Assembly (NCBI RefSeq): GCF_019703515.2
Contig: NC_059346.1
Span: 15,779,001 to 15,843,000, forward strand
DNA: 64,000 bases
Origin: Myxocyprinus asiaticus
Taxonomy: Eukaryota; Chordata; Actinopteri; Cypriniformes; Catostomidae
Direction: 5' to 3'
Shown: in pieces, positions 20,723-32,142 of the stretch
How the letters are laid out: each line of letters opens with the position of its first letter
Numbering within the stretch: the stretch's first letter is position 1
Translations under genes and position numbers: made by a program
Notes under the pieces: generated by a model
Databases searched by the model: none
What the model was told of the DNA's origin: nothing
Seen by the model: only the letters and a program-made list of their open reading frames with translations

Positions 20723-22155
20723 CATGGCATGCTGTCTGCTGCTCAGCTTGTTTGTGTTTGTTTTTATATTTACTATGACTTCCAGGATTCAAAACACAGA
20801 TGCCTTGTTAACCTACGATCGTCAGATACTCCTTAACATTGGAAATATTATTGAGCCTTGTTCCAGCAAAGATCTGACTGGACCATGTTTTAGTTTTCCT
20901 CCTCCCCCCTTCCTGGCGACCATACCTGCAGGTTTGCGCCACGTGCCTTGTGTTGTTTCCCGGATGAAATGGTGTAGGAGAAGAGGAAAACGGGGAGGTA
21001 TAGCTGTTAAGCTGAGATCTTGCTTGGTTTCTGAACGGGCCTGTCAGCCGCGTCTGGGCACTTTTGTGTGGGAGCTGGATCGTGGCCTTGTCATTTCGCC
21101 CTGTTCTTTGGAAGTGCCTCATCAATGGACCACTCATCTGTCGGCGGATTCGTCGATGCAGTTTCCCCGGCAGTGCTCGCCTCGTTTTCGGCGCTGTGGA
21201 GTGGATCATCGTTGTCTTTGCCCTCTGTGTCGGGCATCACAGCTCATATCACAGCCGGTTAGTGATTCAGCATTGATTAAGATGGCGCTGGTAAATTCCA
21301 GATCATTGGGAAACAAAACATTTTTCTTGAATGATTTTATTACCACTAGGAACCTTGACTTTTTATTTGTGACCAAGACATGGCTCTCTGTTGGAGATAT
21401 TAGTCCTTTTTCGGAACTCACCCCTTCTGATTATAACTTTTAATTCTCCCCGTCATTCTGGCCAAGGAGGAGGACTGGCGTCTGTTTTTAAAAACAGCTT
21501 TTGCTGCCGGATACTACAAATTGATACATATACAAGCTTTGAATTACAGTTGATCTCAATGGACCAGACATACTCATTGGTGGTGCCGGTTGTGTATCAT
21601 CCACCGAAATTTAACAAAGACTTTATTACTGAGTTCTCAGATTTTTTTATAGGGGTTACCACTCCTAAATATGACAGACTTTTAATTGTTGGTGACTTTA
21701 ATATTCATGTCTGTTGTACCTCTAATACATTAGCCAAAGACTTTGTCAGTCTTATTGATGCTTTTGATTGTGAACAATTGGTGAAAGAACCAACACACTC
21801 ACGTGGCCATATTTTAGATCTGGTTCTGTCCCATGGCCTGTCTATTTCTGACATCCAAATAGGGGATTTAAGTTTTTCAGACCACAAGCCGGTAACTTTC
21901 ACTGTTCCTCTTGTTCATCATGATACTAAAATCATTAGACCTACACGATGGACACAAAGAATTGGTCTGACATCTGGGGCGGAATTTGCTGTAGCATTTA
22001 GTGAGGCTGGTCTTTTGTTCTCTGTTGAACATCTTGCAAACACCTTAAATGTTGATGAGTTTCTTAATGTGTTTAATTCAATGTGCAGCGATATCTTAGA
22101 TACTGTTGCCCCTTTAAAGCCAAAATATCATAAAACAAATTGGAACCATGGTTAA
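20709..22155 (+). pseudogene. L2 ORF: N-terminal region and endonuclease
   Basis: The frame from 20709 has a hydrophobic start (MAPLSMACCLLLSLFVFV), basic stretches (RRRGKRGG), and from about 21282 the endonuclease (MALVNSRSLGNKTFF, FVTKTWLSVGD). A shift near 21443 moves to the next frame, with VGDFNIHV (near 21690) and SDHKPVTF (near 21879), both conserved endonuclease blocks. The protein nicks DNA for target-primed reverse transcription. Apart from one shift the region is well preserved. Confidence 0.8.
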
Positions 22156-23501
22156 ACAGCAGTACTCGGTTATTAAGGCAAGCTTGCAGGAGGGCAGAAC
22201 ATAGATGGAAAATGGATAAGTTACAAGTGTCTTTTGAAATTTTACGGGAATCTCTAATTAAATATCAAAAAGCGGTGAAAGATGCAAAGTCAAATTTCTT
22301 TTCTGACATAATATCTAATAACTCAAATAGACCCAGGAAGCTGTTTAATATCTTAAATTCTGTCATAAATCCTATAGGTAATACCTATCCTGCTGAGTCT
22401 TCCACACTATGTGAACATTTTCTGAATTTCTTTGTGGATAAAATAGCAGTGATTAGACAGTCGATTGTGCCTCCAACAGATGATCCTTTGGATCCTCCCA
22501 ACAGATGATCCTTTGGATCCTCCCAGCTGCACCATGCTCTTAAATACATTGGAGCCGATCTCTATGTCCTTCTTAATGAACACAGTTGCTCAGTTGAAAC
22601 CCACCACCTCTTCCCTTGATATTGTTCCTACGTACTTTTTTAAACAGATATTTGAAAGTGTTCGGCTGTGGATCTTATCAGTAGTAAATAACAGTCTTTT
22701 ATCTGGGTCTGTTCCAGTGTATTTTAAACATGCCTTGGTGAAACCATTACTGAAAAAGCCAAATTTGGACCCAACAGATTTATCTTATTTTAGACCAATC
22801 TCAAATCTACCTTTTCTTGCAAAAATTTTGGAGAAAGTTGTGTTGGATCAATTACCGATTTTCTTGGAAAGAAACAGCATTTTTGAAAAATTTCAGTCTG
22901 GTTTTAGAAAAACATAGTACTGAATCGGCTCTCCAAAGGATTTTAAATGACATCTTGCTATCCGTTGATACTGGGGATTCTGCAATTTTATTGTTATTAG
23001 ATTTCAGTGCAGCGTTTGACACTGTTGACCATGGCATTCTTATGTCGTACTTGGAACACTGTGTGGGTATCTGAGGAAGTGCCCTTTGTTGGTTCAATTC
23101 TTATCTTAGTGATAGAACTTTTTCTGTAGGTTCTGTTCTGTTCTGTTTCTTCTGTAGCTCCCATTACCTGTGGTGTCCCTCAAGCCTCTATTCTTGCTCC
23201 CACCCTTTTCTCCCTTTATGTGCTCCCTCTAGGGTCAATTTTAAGGAAGCATGGAGTGGCTTTCCATTTTTATGCAGATGACACCCAAATTTATCTGCCG
23301 ATGAAACAAAATGACAAGAAAGGTCTGGAAACCCTGCTTGCATATCTAGTTGATATTAGATCTTGGATGTCATCGAACTTCTTAAATGAGAGCAAAACGG
23401 AAGTTGTTGTGTTTGAGCCCACTGTGGTTAAAGGTAATACAAACTTTAATCTTGGCAATCTGACATTTTACATCAAACCAGCTGTCAAAAACTTGGAGTG
23501 A
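22140..23501 (+). pseudogene. L2 reverse transcriptase
   Basis: RT blocks in order: KKPNLDPTDLSYFRPISNL (near 22753), FQSGFRKT followed after a shift by STESAL (near 22890-22930), LLLDFSAAFDTVDHGIL (near 22990), CGVPQASILAP-like (near 23170), and FYADDTQIYLP (near 23268-23300), whose YADD box is intact. A 15-20 bp direct repeat (CAGATGATCCTTTGGATCC) at 22477 and 22502 reflects a short tandem duplication. Frames shift at least three times, so no enzyme is made. Confidence 0.85.
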
Positions 23502-23975
23502 ATTTTGATTCTTCCCTCAAGTTTGATCAACATATTAGTTCAGTGGTTAAGTCAAGTTTTTTTCAAGTTTTTTTCATCTGAAACTTCTGGCCAAGGTTAA
23601 GTCTTTTTTATCTTTTAAAGACCTTGAGAGAGTTATCCATGTTTTCATTTTACCGTACTTGGATTATTGTAATTCTTGATATACCGGAATATCCAAGTCC
23701 TCTATTTTACAGCTTCAAATGGTCCAAAACACTGCTGCCAGACTTTTAACTGGGGTGCATAAATGTGAGCATATCACTCCGATTTTAAGGTCTTTAAATT
23801 GGTTGCCAGTGTATTATAGAATTGATTTTAAGGTATTATTGTTTGTTTTTAAGTCACTAAATGGCCTGGCGCCTGTCTATCTGTCGGACCTGCTAAGTGA
23901 AATAAAGCCTATCAGATGTCTACGATCCGCTGATCAGAACATTCTGTCCTTTCCCAGATCAAGATTAAAGCTGAG

Positions 23976-25401
23976 GGGGTCACATGATGCCATGCAAGAA
24001 GCAGACGTGTGAGCGACGAGCTCTGCACACTTTGATAAATTTGTAATTATTTTCATGTTATAATCTGGTTAAATTTGATACACCCAGTTACACATTTGCT
24101 CTTTGTGGCAAAACATGGCAAAGAAGTCAAAATCCTCGGGCTCTGGAGACACTTACATGTTCAGGATGAAAGCCCCGACAGGCCTACAGACCAGGGACTC
24201 AATTTGGATGGCACGGCGGGAGAGGTGATCCAGCGTCAGTTGTCCAACATGTCGGTGATGTTGATGAAGGTTCTTGCTGACTTGGAGGATCTCGCTGTAA
24301 TACGTCGATCGATTACAGCGATGGAAATAAAATTCTCTGAGTTAGTTACAAGAGTGACTGATGTTGAGAGACGAATCGATTGTCTGGAATCTTCGGAGAG
24401 GGAATTAACCGCTAATCCCCCCTAATGGATTGTGAGGGGGGTTAATACACTTGGTGACCTATATGAGAGTGGAGTATTGAGACCTTTTGAAAATTTGGTT
24501 CAACATTTGGTTCAACATTTTGGCATTCCCTGATCTCAGTTTTATAATATTTACAGCTGCGCCACCTACTCTGCACTGTTTTTGGGAGTGGCACGCACCC
24601 CCCCAGTGCGGCAGATACTCTGGGTGATTGCTGCTTTTGGGAAGGGTCATGAGGCATCAGTGTATTACTCCCTGCTAATTCAGGATCTAGGGGATGGAAC
24701 TTTGAATTCTCTCAAAAAATTATGGGAGAAAGATCTAAACTTGACACTGGAGGAGGGGGTGTGGGCTAGGATCCCAAAAAATGTCAAGTCTGCATCTAGA
24801 GATGCAAGGGTTCGCCTTATGCAATTTAAGATTTTACATAAATTTTATTGGATCCCCTCCAGATTGTATAGGCTTGGTCTTAAAGATACACCCACCTGCT
24901 GGCGATGTCAATCAGAGGTTGGAGACATAACTCATGTCTTTTGGGGGTGTGTTGATATCCAGGAGTTCTGGTTGAAAGTTCAGAGTCTTATATGTGATGT
25001 ATTGTGCGCTCGGCTTTCACTTTGCCCCAGACTCTGTATTTGGGCGATGGGGTGGTCATCGACGTTGAGAATCGGCACATAAAGAGTTGGGTCCTAACGA
25101 GCGTCATGATCACCAGACAGGTTATTTTAAGGGGTTGGAGGTCAGTTGGAGCACCCTCATTTCATGAGTGGTGCTCGGAGATGGGGAGGTTGGCGGCCTT
25201 TGAGAAAGGGATGTATAGAAGGCTGGGAAATCTGGGGTTATTTGATAGGAAATGGGGCAGATAGTTGGCCTTTTTGGAAAGCTTTCGGGGAGGGGTAGTG
25301 GAGAGGGATCTCTAGTTTTAAATATGTGTGTGCAATTTGATAGTTTTTTGAAAATATGCTTTTTATTTATTTATTTATTTATAAAATAAATAAATAAATA
25401 A
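23976..25401 (+). mobile_element. L1-clade LINE, copy B: 5' end joined to 3' end, with target duplication
   Basis: ATTAAAGCTGAG occurs at 23964-23975 and again at 25402-25413, a 12-bp target-site duplication in the L2 host. The element starts GGGGTCACATGATGCCATGC, the same 5' end as copies C and D. It contains the start of ORF1 (MAKKSKSSGSGDT at about 24117) to about 24425, then passes directly into the C-terminal part of ORF2 (24426-25264; TCWRCQSEVGDITHVFWGC is a CCHC-like motif). The tail is (TTTA)n then (AAAT)n. About 4 kb is missing in the middle. The L1 3' polypurine tract is absent, so its 3' end is shorter than in copies A and D. Confidence 0.85.
24582..25264 (+). pseudogene. L1 ORF2 C-terminal fragment
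   Basis: Two overlapping frames (24582-25082 and 25004-25264) carry the cysteine-histidine motif CWRC...THVFWGC near 24894-24950, then LRLCIWAMG and ILRGWRSVGAPSFHEWCSEM. The region corresponds to the zinc-knuckle-like C-terminus that L1 needs for RNA binding. No catalytic part is present. Confidence 0.75.
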
Positions 25402-25692
25402 ATTAAAGCTGAGAGGTGACCGTGCATTTGCGATTGCTGGCCCTAAGTTATGGAACAGCCTACTTCTGTCTGTCAGATCTGCCACCTCCCTACATGATTT
25501 TAAATATAAGTTAAAGTCTTAACTTTTTACTTTGGCTTTTAATTTATCATAATTTGACTGTTATTATTGATTTTTTATTCTACTTGTTTTATTTTAAAAC
25601 CTGGTTCTGTACAGCACAGTGGTCAACTTTTGTTGTGTTTATTTGTGCTTTATAAATAAATAAATGAAAAATGAAATGAAATGAAATTTGAT

Positions 25693-26309
25693 GCACAAAA
25701 CCTTTCCAAAGACATTGACACATTCAAGGGCGTAGATTTGGCTTGAACATTGGTGGGGCTGCAGTGTGAAGCATTCGCATGTTTCCATTGATCATGGTTT
25801 AAATAATGGGGGGGTTGTACTTGCTTGTTTTGTTTATGGGGGGGGGGGGGGTTACCTCCCCCTATCCCAGAATCTACGCCCCTGGACACATGTTTATATG
25901 ACACACAAAGTGATAATTCAAATAATAATTCAAATGTGTTCATCAGGAGTTGGTTAGATATGCAATGTAAAGTTGAGAAAACATGCAAACACACCTCCAA
26001 ACGCATCTTTGGATTTGACACAGAATTCTTTGCAGTGGATAGGATATGACATTTTTGGAAGGCAGAGTTTACATTGCACAGTAATGGTTTTGCCCTGTGT
26101 CTCCTTAAAAGTGAAATGATTTATGTTAATCCAGTGGTCATATGCTGAGTGAGACCACTCCATCTTCAGTGTAATTATAGCCACCTGAGTGGCTTGTATA
26201 AGGTCTGTGAGTGCATATTCCACAACCCTCCCCTTTCCCCTTTCTTCCAAAAAATACTCGAAGACTCACCAAACATTTATCAGCAGTGGGCTGATTAAGA
26301 TTGAGAAGA
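25693..26309. other. Mostly unrecognised sequence with a G-run repeat
   Basis: A short inverted pair, GGGCGTAGATTTGG (25729) and CCAGAATCTACGCCCCTGG (25867-25885), encloses a G run (25839-25850), suggesting an old MITE. No gene is supported. Confidence 0.4.
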
Positions 26310-26491
26310 ATTGGAGTAATCAGAAATTATGAACAATTTACTGCCGTTGCCTGATAAATATGTAATCAAGTCATTCACACAAAAGTAACAGTAATCTGAG
26401 TATTTTAAAATTGTATGTGATCTGTTCTAAATTTTTGTAATTTGATTACGTAATCCAGATTACATGTAATCCATTACTACCCCACACTGGT
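26310..26491 (-). repeat. Fragment of the element family at 43775-45022
   Basis: In complement it begins CCAGTGTGGGGTAGTAATGG and runs ATTACATGTAATC...CAACGGCAGTAAATTGTT, matching the left 190 bp of the element at 43775. The remainder is missing. Confidence 0.65.
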
Positions 26492-27194
26492 AACAGCACA
26501 CCTTTCCTCTTCTCTCTTTGTGGTATGTTATGTGCCGATTTAGGGTTTTTGAAAAACCACTACATATTCAAGAATATGCTTGTATGCAGTAGTTTGGACT
26601 AGTTCAGCAATTAGATCCAATCACCAACAAAACAGAAAAGCCTTCTTTTGGCAGGTAAGAAACTACAACCCATCATTAGTAGCATAATGTATCACTACAG
26701 GATGGATTCTTAGGTCAGAAAAACCTGCTTTCTCATTCTGAATTTGGGTCTCTCTCTTTTTCTCTTCCATTACTATAAGGTCCAACAGGCTAACAGTCCA
26801 GCCCTCCTGAGTTTATCTTTAAGGGCATGAGTGGCGTATAAGTGTCACATGCTTATTTCCCCTTATCGAAACCAGACTCTCACTCTCCATCTTCGTCTGT
26901 CTGTCTGTCTTTATTATAGGACACACACTCACACCAACACAAGTTGTGGGTTGTTTGTGTGATTGCAGGGATTTCTGTACACCTTTGAAGGTTTGGAGAG
27001 AAAATGTATGATGTGGTGACTTGGGGATTGCATTAGCATTTTTGCTACAACAGTTGTTTTGATGAGTTGTGTAGCTTCTCAGCAAAAAGGATCCATAAAT
27101 ACATGAAAAATGGATATTCAATGAGTTCTATGCTAAACATTGAAATGCTATTTGAAAAATGTTGCATTAATACACATACACAAAACATATAAAT
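26492..27194. other. Unique sequence
   Basis: No supported coding frame. A short (TGTC)n tract lies near 26897-26910. Confidence 0.4.
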
Positions 27195-27510
27195 CAGCTG
27201 GTTCTCAATTATACTATTTGGTACACATTTGTACCGCAGTTCATCTGATTTTGAAGTCTAGTGACGCATCTGAAGCATCTGGTTTAGCAGTGTCAAATAC
27301 ACAGGCGGAGGCACAACCTCGGTTAATGCACCTGTATGGCTCTGTAGATGGACACGGCTCAATGGACAGAGCAGCGCGAGGGCAAAGCTCTTAAAGCTTG
27401 GGCTCTTAAACTCACAGCTTTGCGAGAATCAGTGAGAAGCAAGGCGCGAGAAGCTGGGGTAAGGGAATGAAGTAGGGGGGTGTTCATCAAAATAAGGTTG
27501 AGAACCACTG
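27195..27510. mobile_element. Possible hAT-like non-autonomous element
   Basis: CAGCTGGTTCTCAATTATAC at the left and AAGGTTGAGAACCACTG at the right form imperfect inverted ends of the CAGTGGTTCTCAA type seen in hAT elements. No 8-bp duplication is visible, so the assignment is weak. Confidence 0.35.
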
Positions 27511-27727
27511 CACTAACAGGATTGTAGCTTGCTGAAGCTAATCCTGCCTTCTCCTTTACACACACACATGCACACATTTCCCCAGTAGACTTGTTCCAGT
27601 GTGGGTCCATATCCTCATAGGGGCTCCAATATGACGTCCATGAGAGGTCTAAAGGTCTAAAAGTGTTAATCTCAAAAGTAACCACAGAAATGGAGGAGGA
27701 CTGACACTATTTTCAAGACAAACACAG

Positions 27728-28149
27728 TGTGGCGGGATGAACAAGGCACAGACAATTATTCTCAAGTGCACAGTCCCACAAAGGGGGTGTTTTATTGTGA
27801 CAATAAGCAAAAGGAGAACTTAATGGTGTGTGGTGTCTTCGGTGCAAGAGCGGAGTGAGCGTGTCGGGAGCCTGTGCTTGTGAATCGTGAAGTTTCGTGA
27901 AGTTTCCGCAGAATGCGTGCGGTGATCGGCACTCACTCGTTGCTGGAGTCTGGAATTGAAAGAGAGAGAGAGGAGGATTAGTGTCATGCCTTGGAGATGG
28001 TGCTCCACGTCTTCCTCTTCCTCCAGTGTTTAAATACCCTTCAGCTGATCATTCGCAGGTGATGCCGATCAGCGTCTGCATTCCACGGTTGACTAGCGAA
28101 TGAGCTCCAATTCCAGGGCGACGCTGAAATGCACGGGATACTTGCCACA
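27728..28149 (-). repeat. 3' LTR of the Gmr1-like element
   Basis: 422 bp, with TGTGGC...GCCACA ends. In transcription order it starts TGTGGCAAGTATCCCGTG and ends ATCCCGCCACA. It contains ATTTAAATAC-like promoter sequence (near 28028-28040 in complement) and, in complement, AATAAAA at about 27790. Confidence 0.9.
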
Positions 28150-28165
28150 TTTCCCCCCCCCAAGC
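28150..28165 (-). promoter_or_regulatory. Polypurine tract next to the 3' LTR
   Basis: The complement reads TTGGGGGGGGGGAAA immediately upstream of the LTR start, the expected primer for plus-strand DNA synthesis. Confidence 0.8.
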
Positions 28166-28199
28166 GACGTCCTGGACCTGGAAGCGCACAGAGGGGATG

Positions 28200-28580
28200 G
28201 GGGGGAGGGAGTGAAATTTTACACAGACCTGACCAACCTTTGAACATCCTGGACAAACCGTCTGCATTGCATGGTCAGTCAGCAGAGTGAAGCTCCAGCC
28301 CAGCAGATAGTATCATAGCTTCAGGACGGCCCACTTTATGGCCAATGCTTCCTTCTCCACGGCCGCATACCGGGTTTCAGCTGGGGTCAGCTTCCGGCTG
28401 ATGAACACTACGGGGTGTTCTTCCCCCTGTTGGACTTGGGACAAGACAACCCCCAACCCCGTATCCGAGGTGTCTGTTTGTAGGAGGAAGGGGCAGCTGA
28501 AATCTGGGGTGTGTAGGACCGGAGCTGAGGTCAGGGCATTCTTCAACTTCTGGAAGGCTTCCTCTGCGGGGCAGCTCCAT
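28200..28580 (-). pseudogene. Gmr1-like RNase H, truncated
   Basis: The frame 28546-28313 carries LQTDTSDTGLGVVLSQ with the first catalytic Asp, and AVEKEALAIKWAV with the Glu. It continues to LLTDH and then changes abruptly into unrelated sequence before the polypurine tract, so the C-terminal half of RNase H is deleted. RNase H would degrade the RNA template during DNA synthesis. Confidence 0.8.
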
Positions 28581-29490
28581 TACACCTTCTCAGGCTGCCC
28601 CTTCTTGGTCAGGTCTGTTGGGAAACAGGCTATGGTGGAGAAGTGAGGTATGAAGCATCGATAATATCCCGCCAACCCAAGGAATGCACGTACCTGGGCC
28701 TTGGTGGTTGGTCGGCCAAAGGAGCGTACTGCCTCCACTTTCTGCTCCTGGGGCATGATCAGACCCCTTCCAATCTGATATCCCAGGTAGCGTGCCTCCG
28801 ATGCTCCTAGGTGGCACTTCTTTGGATTGGCGGTGAGTCCAGCTTTCCTCAGTTCAGTCAGCACCCTCCGCAGATGGTCCAGGTGGTCCTCCCACTGCGC
28901 CAAGTGGATCATAACATCGTCCAGGTAAGCCGCTGCATATGCCTGGTGGGGTCTCAGGAGGATGGATCATCCATTGGAAGGTGGCAGATGCCCCATGTAG
29001 ACCGAAGGGTAGCACCCGGTACAGCCAGTGGCCGTTAGATGTGCTGAATGCTGTCTTTTCCCTGGACGATGGGGCTAAGGGTACCTGCCCCATCGTGGTG
29101 GATATATACTGCACTCGGCCCAGCCGCTCGATGAGCTCATTGGTCGAAGGTGGAGACTTCATTCAACTTCCGGAAGACATTGCAGAAGTGGAGGGTGCCG
29201 TCACCCTTTGGAACCATCACGATCGGGCTGGACCAGGGGCTTCTGGACTCTTTGATGACCCCGAGTTGTAGCATCCATTGCACTTCCTCCTCTATAGCCT
29301 GTTGGCGACCCGGTAGGGACGCTGCCGCACGATGGTTTCATGAGGTTTGCGAATTTCATGATGGATCATGTTGGTCCGCCCGGGGCAACTCAAAAACACG
29401 TCACTGACCTGTCCAACCAGGGCTTCCAATTCCTTCTTTTGATTCGTGGAGAGTTGGTTCCCCAGATCTACCACTGGAGCCTCTGTTTGG
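28580..29490 (-). pseudogene. Gmr1-like reverse transcriptase
   Basis: The N-terminal lead-in IRKPHETIVRQRPYRV (near 29310-29370) follows integrase. The palm shows LYRVLPFGLHGASATFQ (near 29020), then AYAAAYLDDVMIHL across 28905-28945 with an intact YLDD active site. The thumb and connection follow (RKAGLTANPKKCHLG, YLGYQIGRGLI, FLGLAGYYRCFI). The region uses at least three frames. It lies downstream of integrase, the reverse of the usual gypsy order. Confidence 0.88.
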
Positions 29491-29539
29491 GCGTACCAGA
29501 TGACTCATCTCTTGGGATCGGTCCAGCGTTTGAGGAGGT

Positions 29540-30800
29540 TAATGTGGTAGATCTGCTCCGCTCATCTTCGTCCCGGCTGTCGGATGCGATACGTTACCAG
29601 CCCTGTCCGTTCCACCATGGTGTAGGGATACTGCCAGGTGGCCGGGAACTTAGATGTGGCACAGGGGATCAGCACCAGGACCCGGTCTCCAGGGTGAAAT
29701 TCACGAGCTTGGGCAGGGCAGTTGTACGTGCGCCACTGGGCCAGTTGGGCCTCTGCCAAATGTTCATGCACCAGGGGCATCACTTTCTCGATTCTCTCCC
29801 TCATCTCACGTACATGTTCATTTACTGTTCGGTGTGGCGAGGGCTATTGCTCCCAAGCCTCCCGGCGATATCTAGCAGGCCCCGGGGCTGGCGACCGGAC
29901 AGTAACTCGAAGGGTGTGAATCCAGTGGATGTCTGAGGCACTTCCCTGATGCCAAACAGCACATAGGGTATCATGAGGTCCCAATCGTGCCCATCCTCAG
30001 TTACCACCTGCTTCAGCATCCGTTTTAGGGTCTGGTTGAAACGCTCCACTAATCCATCCGACTGGGGGTGGTAAACCAAGGTGCAGAGTTGTTTCACCTG
30101 CAGCAGCTTGCACACATCAGCCATGAGCCGGGACATAAATGGTGTGCCCTGGTCGGTGAGGATCTCTTTTGGGATGCCGACTCAGCTGAACAGCAGGAAC
30201 AGCTCTCAAGCGATGTTCTTGGAGGTGGCTTTCCTCAGAGGCACTGCTTCGGGGTACCGAGTCACATAATCCACTATGACCAGGATGTGCTCATGTCCCT
30301 GGGTAGACTTTGGCAGCGGTCCCACCAGGTCCATCCCGATGCGTTCGAAGGGCACCTCGATGATGGGCAGGGGTATGAGGGGGCTGGGGGGAGGTCTTTG
30401 TGGAGCCGTTCTTTGGCAGACCGCACAGCTCTGGCAATAGCGCCTCACTTCTGCGTCCAGTCCGGGCCAATGGAACCGGTCTCTAATTCGTCGGGTGGTG
30501 TTCTCAATTCCTAAGTGCCCGGCCATGGGATGTGAGTGGGCCAACTCGAGCACGGTCTCCATCTTGGTACGTGGCAACACCAAGAGGCGTTTCTTCTCCC
30601 CCCGCCTGTAAGCGACACAGTACAACAGATCATTTTCCACAATGAAGTGAGGAGAAGGGTGGGGGGCGGGAAGTTGTACCTTGCCGTTGACTATTCTGAC
30701 CTGGGACCAGCAGTTTCTTAGGCGGTCGTCCTCCCGTTGTTCCCTGCTGAACGCGCCGCCTTCCATTATCTGTTGGAAGAAGTCAGAATATACATTAGGA
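29540..30800 (-). pseudogene. Gmr1-like integrase (upstream of RT)
   Basis: The zinc-binding HHCC module is AHSHPMAGHLG...YCQSCAVCQ (near 30420-30530). Catalytic residues are visible: Asp in IGMDLVGPLP (near 30320), Asp in LTDQGTPF (near 30150), Glu in SDGLVERFNQTL (near 30040-30060). A C-terminal GDRVLVLIP block lies near 29670-29690. Stops and one shift near 30185 break it. The enzyme would join viral-like DNA ends to the host genome. Confidence 0.9.
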
Positions 30801-30810
30801 TCAATCACTC

Positions 30811-31330
30811 TCAACTCACCATCTCGCTCGCTGTCAGTGGCCAGCAACACTGGGAGTCTTCGTGGTCTTGGTCGGGGTCCTCCACGGCGTTGCCTCTGGC
30901 AGCTGGCAGGTTGGACAGCTTGGGCCAACAGCTGTTGAACCCCGGCCAGTCTCGTCCTAAGAGCAGGGGCACCAGCAGATCTTTGACAATCCCGACTTCC
31001 ACTAGCTAGCTTCCTGGTTTGGCCTTGATGGTAACTGACCATGTTGGGACGTAGGACATGTCGCCATGCACACAGGTGATAGGGACTGAGGCTTTGCTGT
31101 GTGGTCGGGGAGAAACTATCTGGGGCTGGGCCAGGCTTACCGTGCTCCTGGAATCCAGGAGGGCTTTCACACAGCGGCCCTCGACCTTCACTTCCCTTTC
31201 TGGGGCTTCCTGGGGCACTACTCGGTTAACGATGCAACCTGCCAGCCAGGCTTGGGCCTCCGGGGGGTTTGGGTCCGTGGGCATGGGTTCCTCCCGAACA
31301 GACGGTGTCACTGGTCTGCTTACTGGCCGT
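30811..31330 (-). pseudogene. Gmr1-like aspartic protease
   Basis: VKALLDSRSTVSLAQ (31141-31180 region) is the active-site block. The family has DSG or DTG, so the Gly to Arg change is disabling. LLVPLLLGRDWPGF (near 30950-30980) is the C-terminal flap-side block. A stop separates the two. Protease would process the gag-pol polyprotein. Confidence 0.75.
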
Positions 31331-32142
31331 GAACTGACCTCCAGTGGTCGCCTTTCCTGGTGCATTTTCTGGAAATAGGTGCCAGCTCTCTCTCTGCCGC
31401 CAAGGGCTTGCGTCGCCTCTGCCAGTTCCACAGCCTCCACCAGGGCAGCGAGGGTCTCGAGGTTCTGCATTCCTACAGCCCGCTGTTGCATGCGGGGAGA
31501 GACCGGAGGAACTTGTCTACCACCACTCGTTCCGCTACCTGTACTGCGTCGGTTGCCCAGACAACAGCCAACGGGCTAGACGGGACAGCTGTGAAACCTG
31601 TACGCGGGCGGGAACCTGAGCATCATACACCCATTCATGGAACGCTGTGCCGCACATACCGGTGAAAGCCCCGCCCGTGCCAAGATCTCATTCTTTAGCT
31701 CTTTGTAGTCATCAACGGAGGCTGGGCTGAGTGCGTAGTAGGCGTGCTGCACTTCCCCCGTTAGAAAGGGTGCAAGCGTTCACGCCCACTCGCTCCTATC
31801 CCACACCTCCCTTTCAGCTATCACCTCGAACGTATGCAGATATGCCTCCACGTCATCATGCTCTGTTAGCTTGGTGATCAGCTGACTAGCTCAGGCATGG
31901 GGTTCGGGGATCGGTACGTGAGCAGCGGCTTCCAATCGCAGCTGCATGAGCTCCTGTTCCACCTGCTCTTGACGTGCTGAAAGTTGTTCCGTGATTTGTT
32001 GCTGGCAAAGGGAGATGTTCGCGAGTTGACGTATGAGCTTCTCCATTGTTTCCAGAAAGAGAGCTGGACCTGTGGAAAAACCAGACGGAGAATTGGGGTA
32101 AGTTTCATTGTCTGACCTCATTTTCCTCATTTCTGCCCGCAT
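31330..32142 (-). pseudogene. Gmr1-like gag with SCAN-like capsid block
   Basis: The frame opens about 10 bp after the primer-binding site with MRAEMRKMRSDNETYPN. A glutamine-rich coiled-coil-like stretch (QQQITEQLSARQEQVEQEL) follows. Then come LTGEVQHAYYALSPASVDDY and KELKNEILARAGLSP (31640-31760), which resemble the capsid region ancestral to vertebrate SCAN domains. The downstream part is basic. At least one in-frame stop and a one-base shift near 31640 break it. No CCHC knuckle is evident. Confidence 0.75.

Larger units (their letters stand above)
23700..25525 (+). pseudogene. L2 C-terminal domain, split by L1 copy B
   Basis: VQNTAARLLTGVHKCEHITP and SLNGLAPVYLSDLL precede SRSRLKLRG at 23958-23975. 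After the L1 insertion the frame resumes with KLRGDRAFAIAGPKLWNSLL (from about 25407) and ends near 25521. The duplicated ATTAAAGCTGAG encodes the repeated KLR part. This C-terminal block is a hallmark of L2 elements. Confidence 0.85.
20702..25686 (+). mobile_element. L2-clade LINE, interrupted by L1 copy B
   Basis: A single continuous series of frames gives an N-terminal domain, endonuclease, reverse transcriptase and a C-terminal end typical of fish L2 (CR1/L2/Rex1 group). It starts near GGGAAGATGGCGCCGCTG and ends in AATGAAATGAAATGAAA repeats, the tail expected of L2. TTTGAT occurs at 20696-20701 and 25687-25692 and may be the target duplication, though six bases could be chance. L1 copy B lies at 23976-25401. 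Frameshifts near 21443, 22155, 22508, 22917 and 23075 show that it is inactive. Confidence 0.85.

Noticed and set aside
21705..21902. Minus-strand frame inside the L2 endonuclease
   Set aside because: It is a shadow of the GDFN-to-SDH endonuclease region on the plus strand.
28811..31665. Many plus-strand frames of 60-198 codons across the gypsy element
   Set aside because: They are antisense to integrase, RT, protease and gag, which have recognisable motifs on the minus strand.
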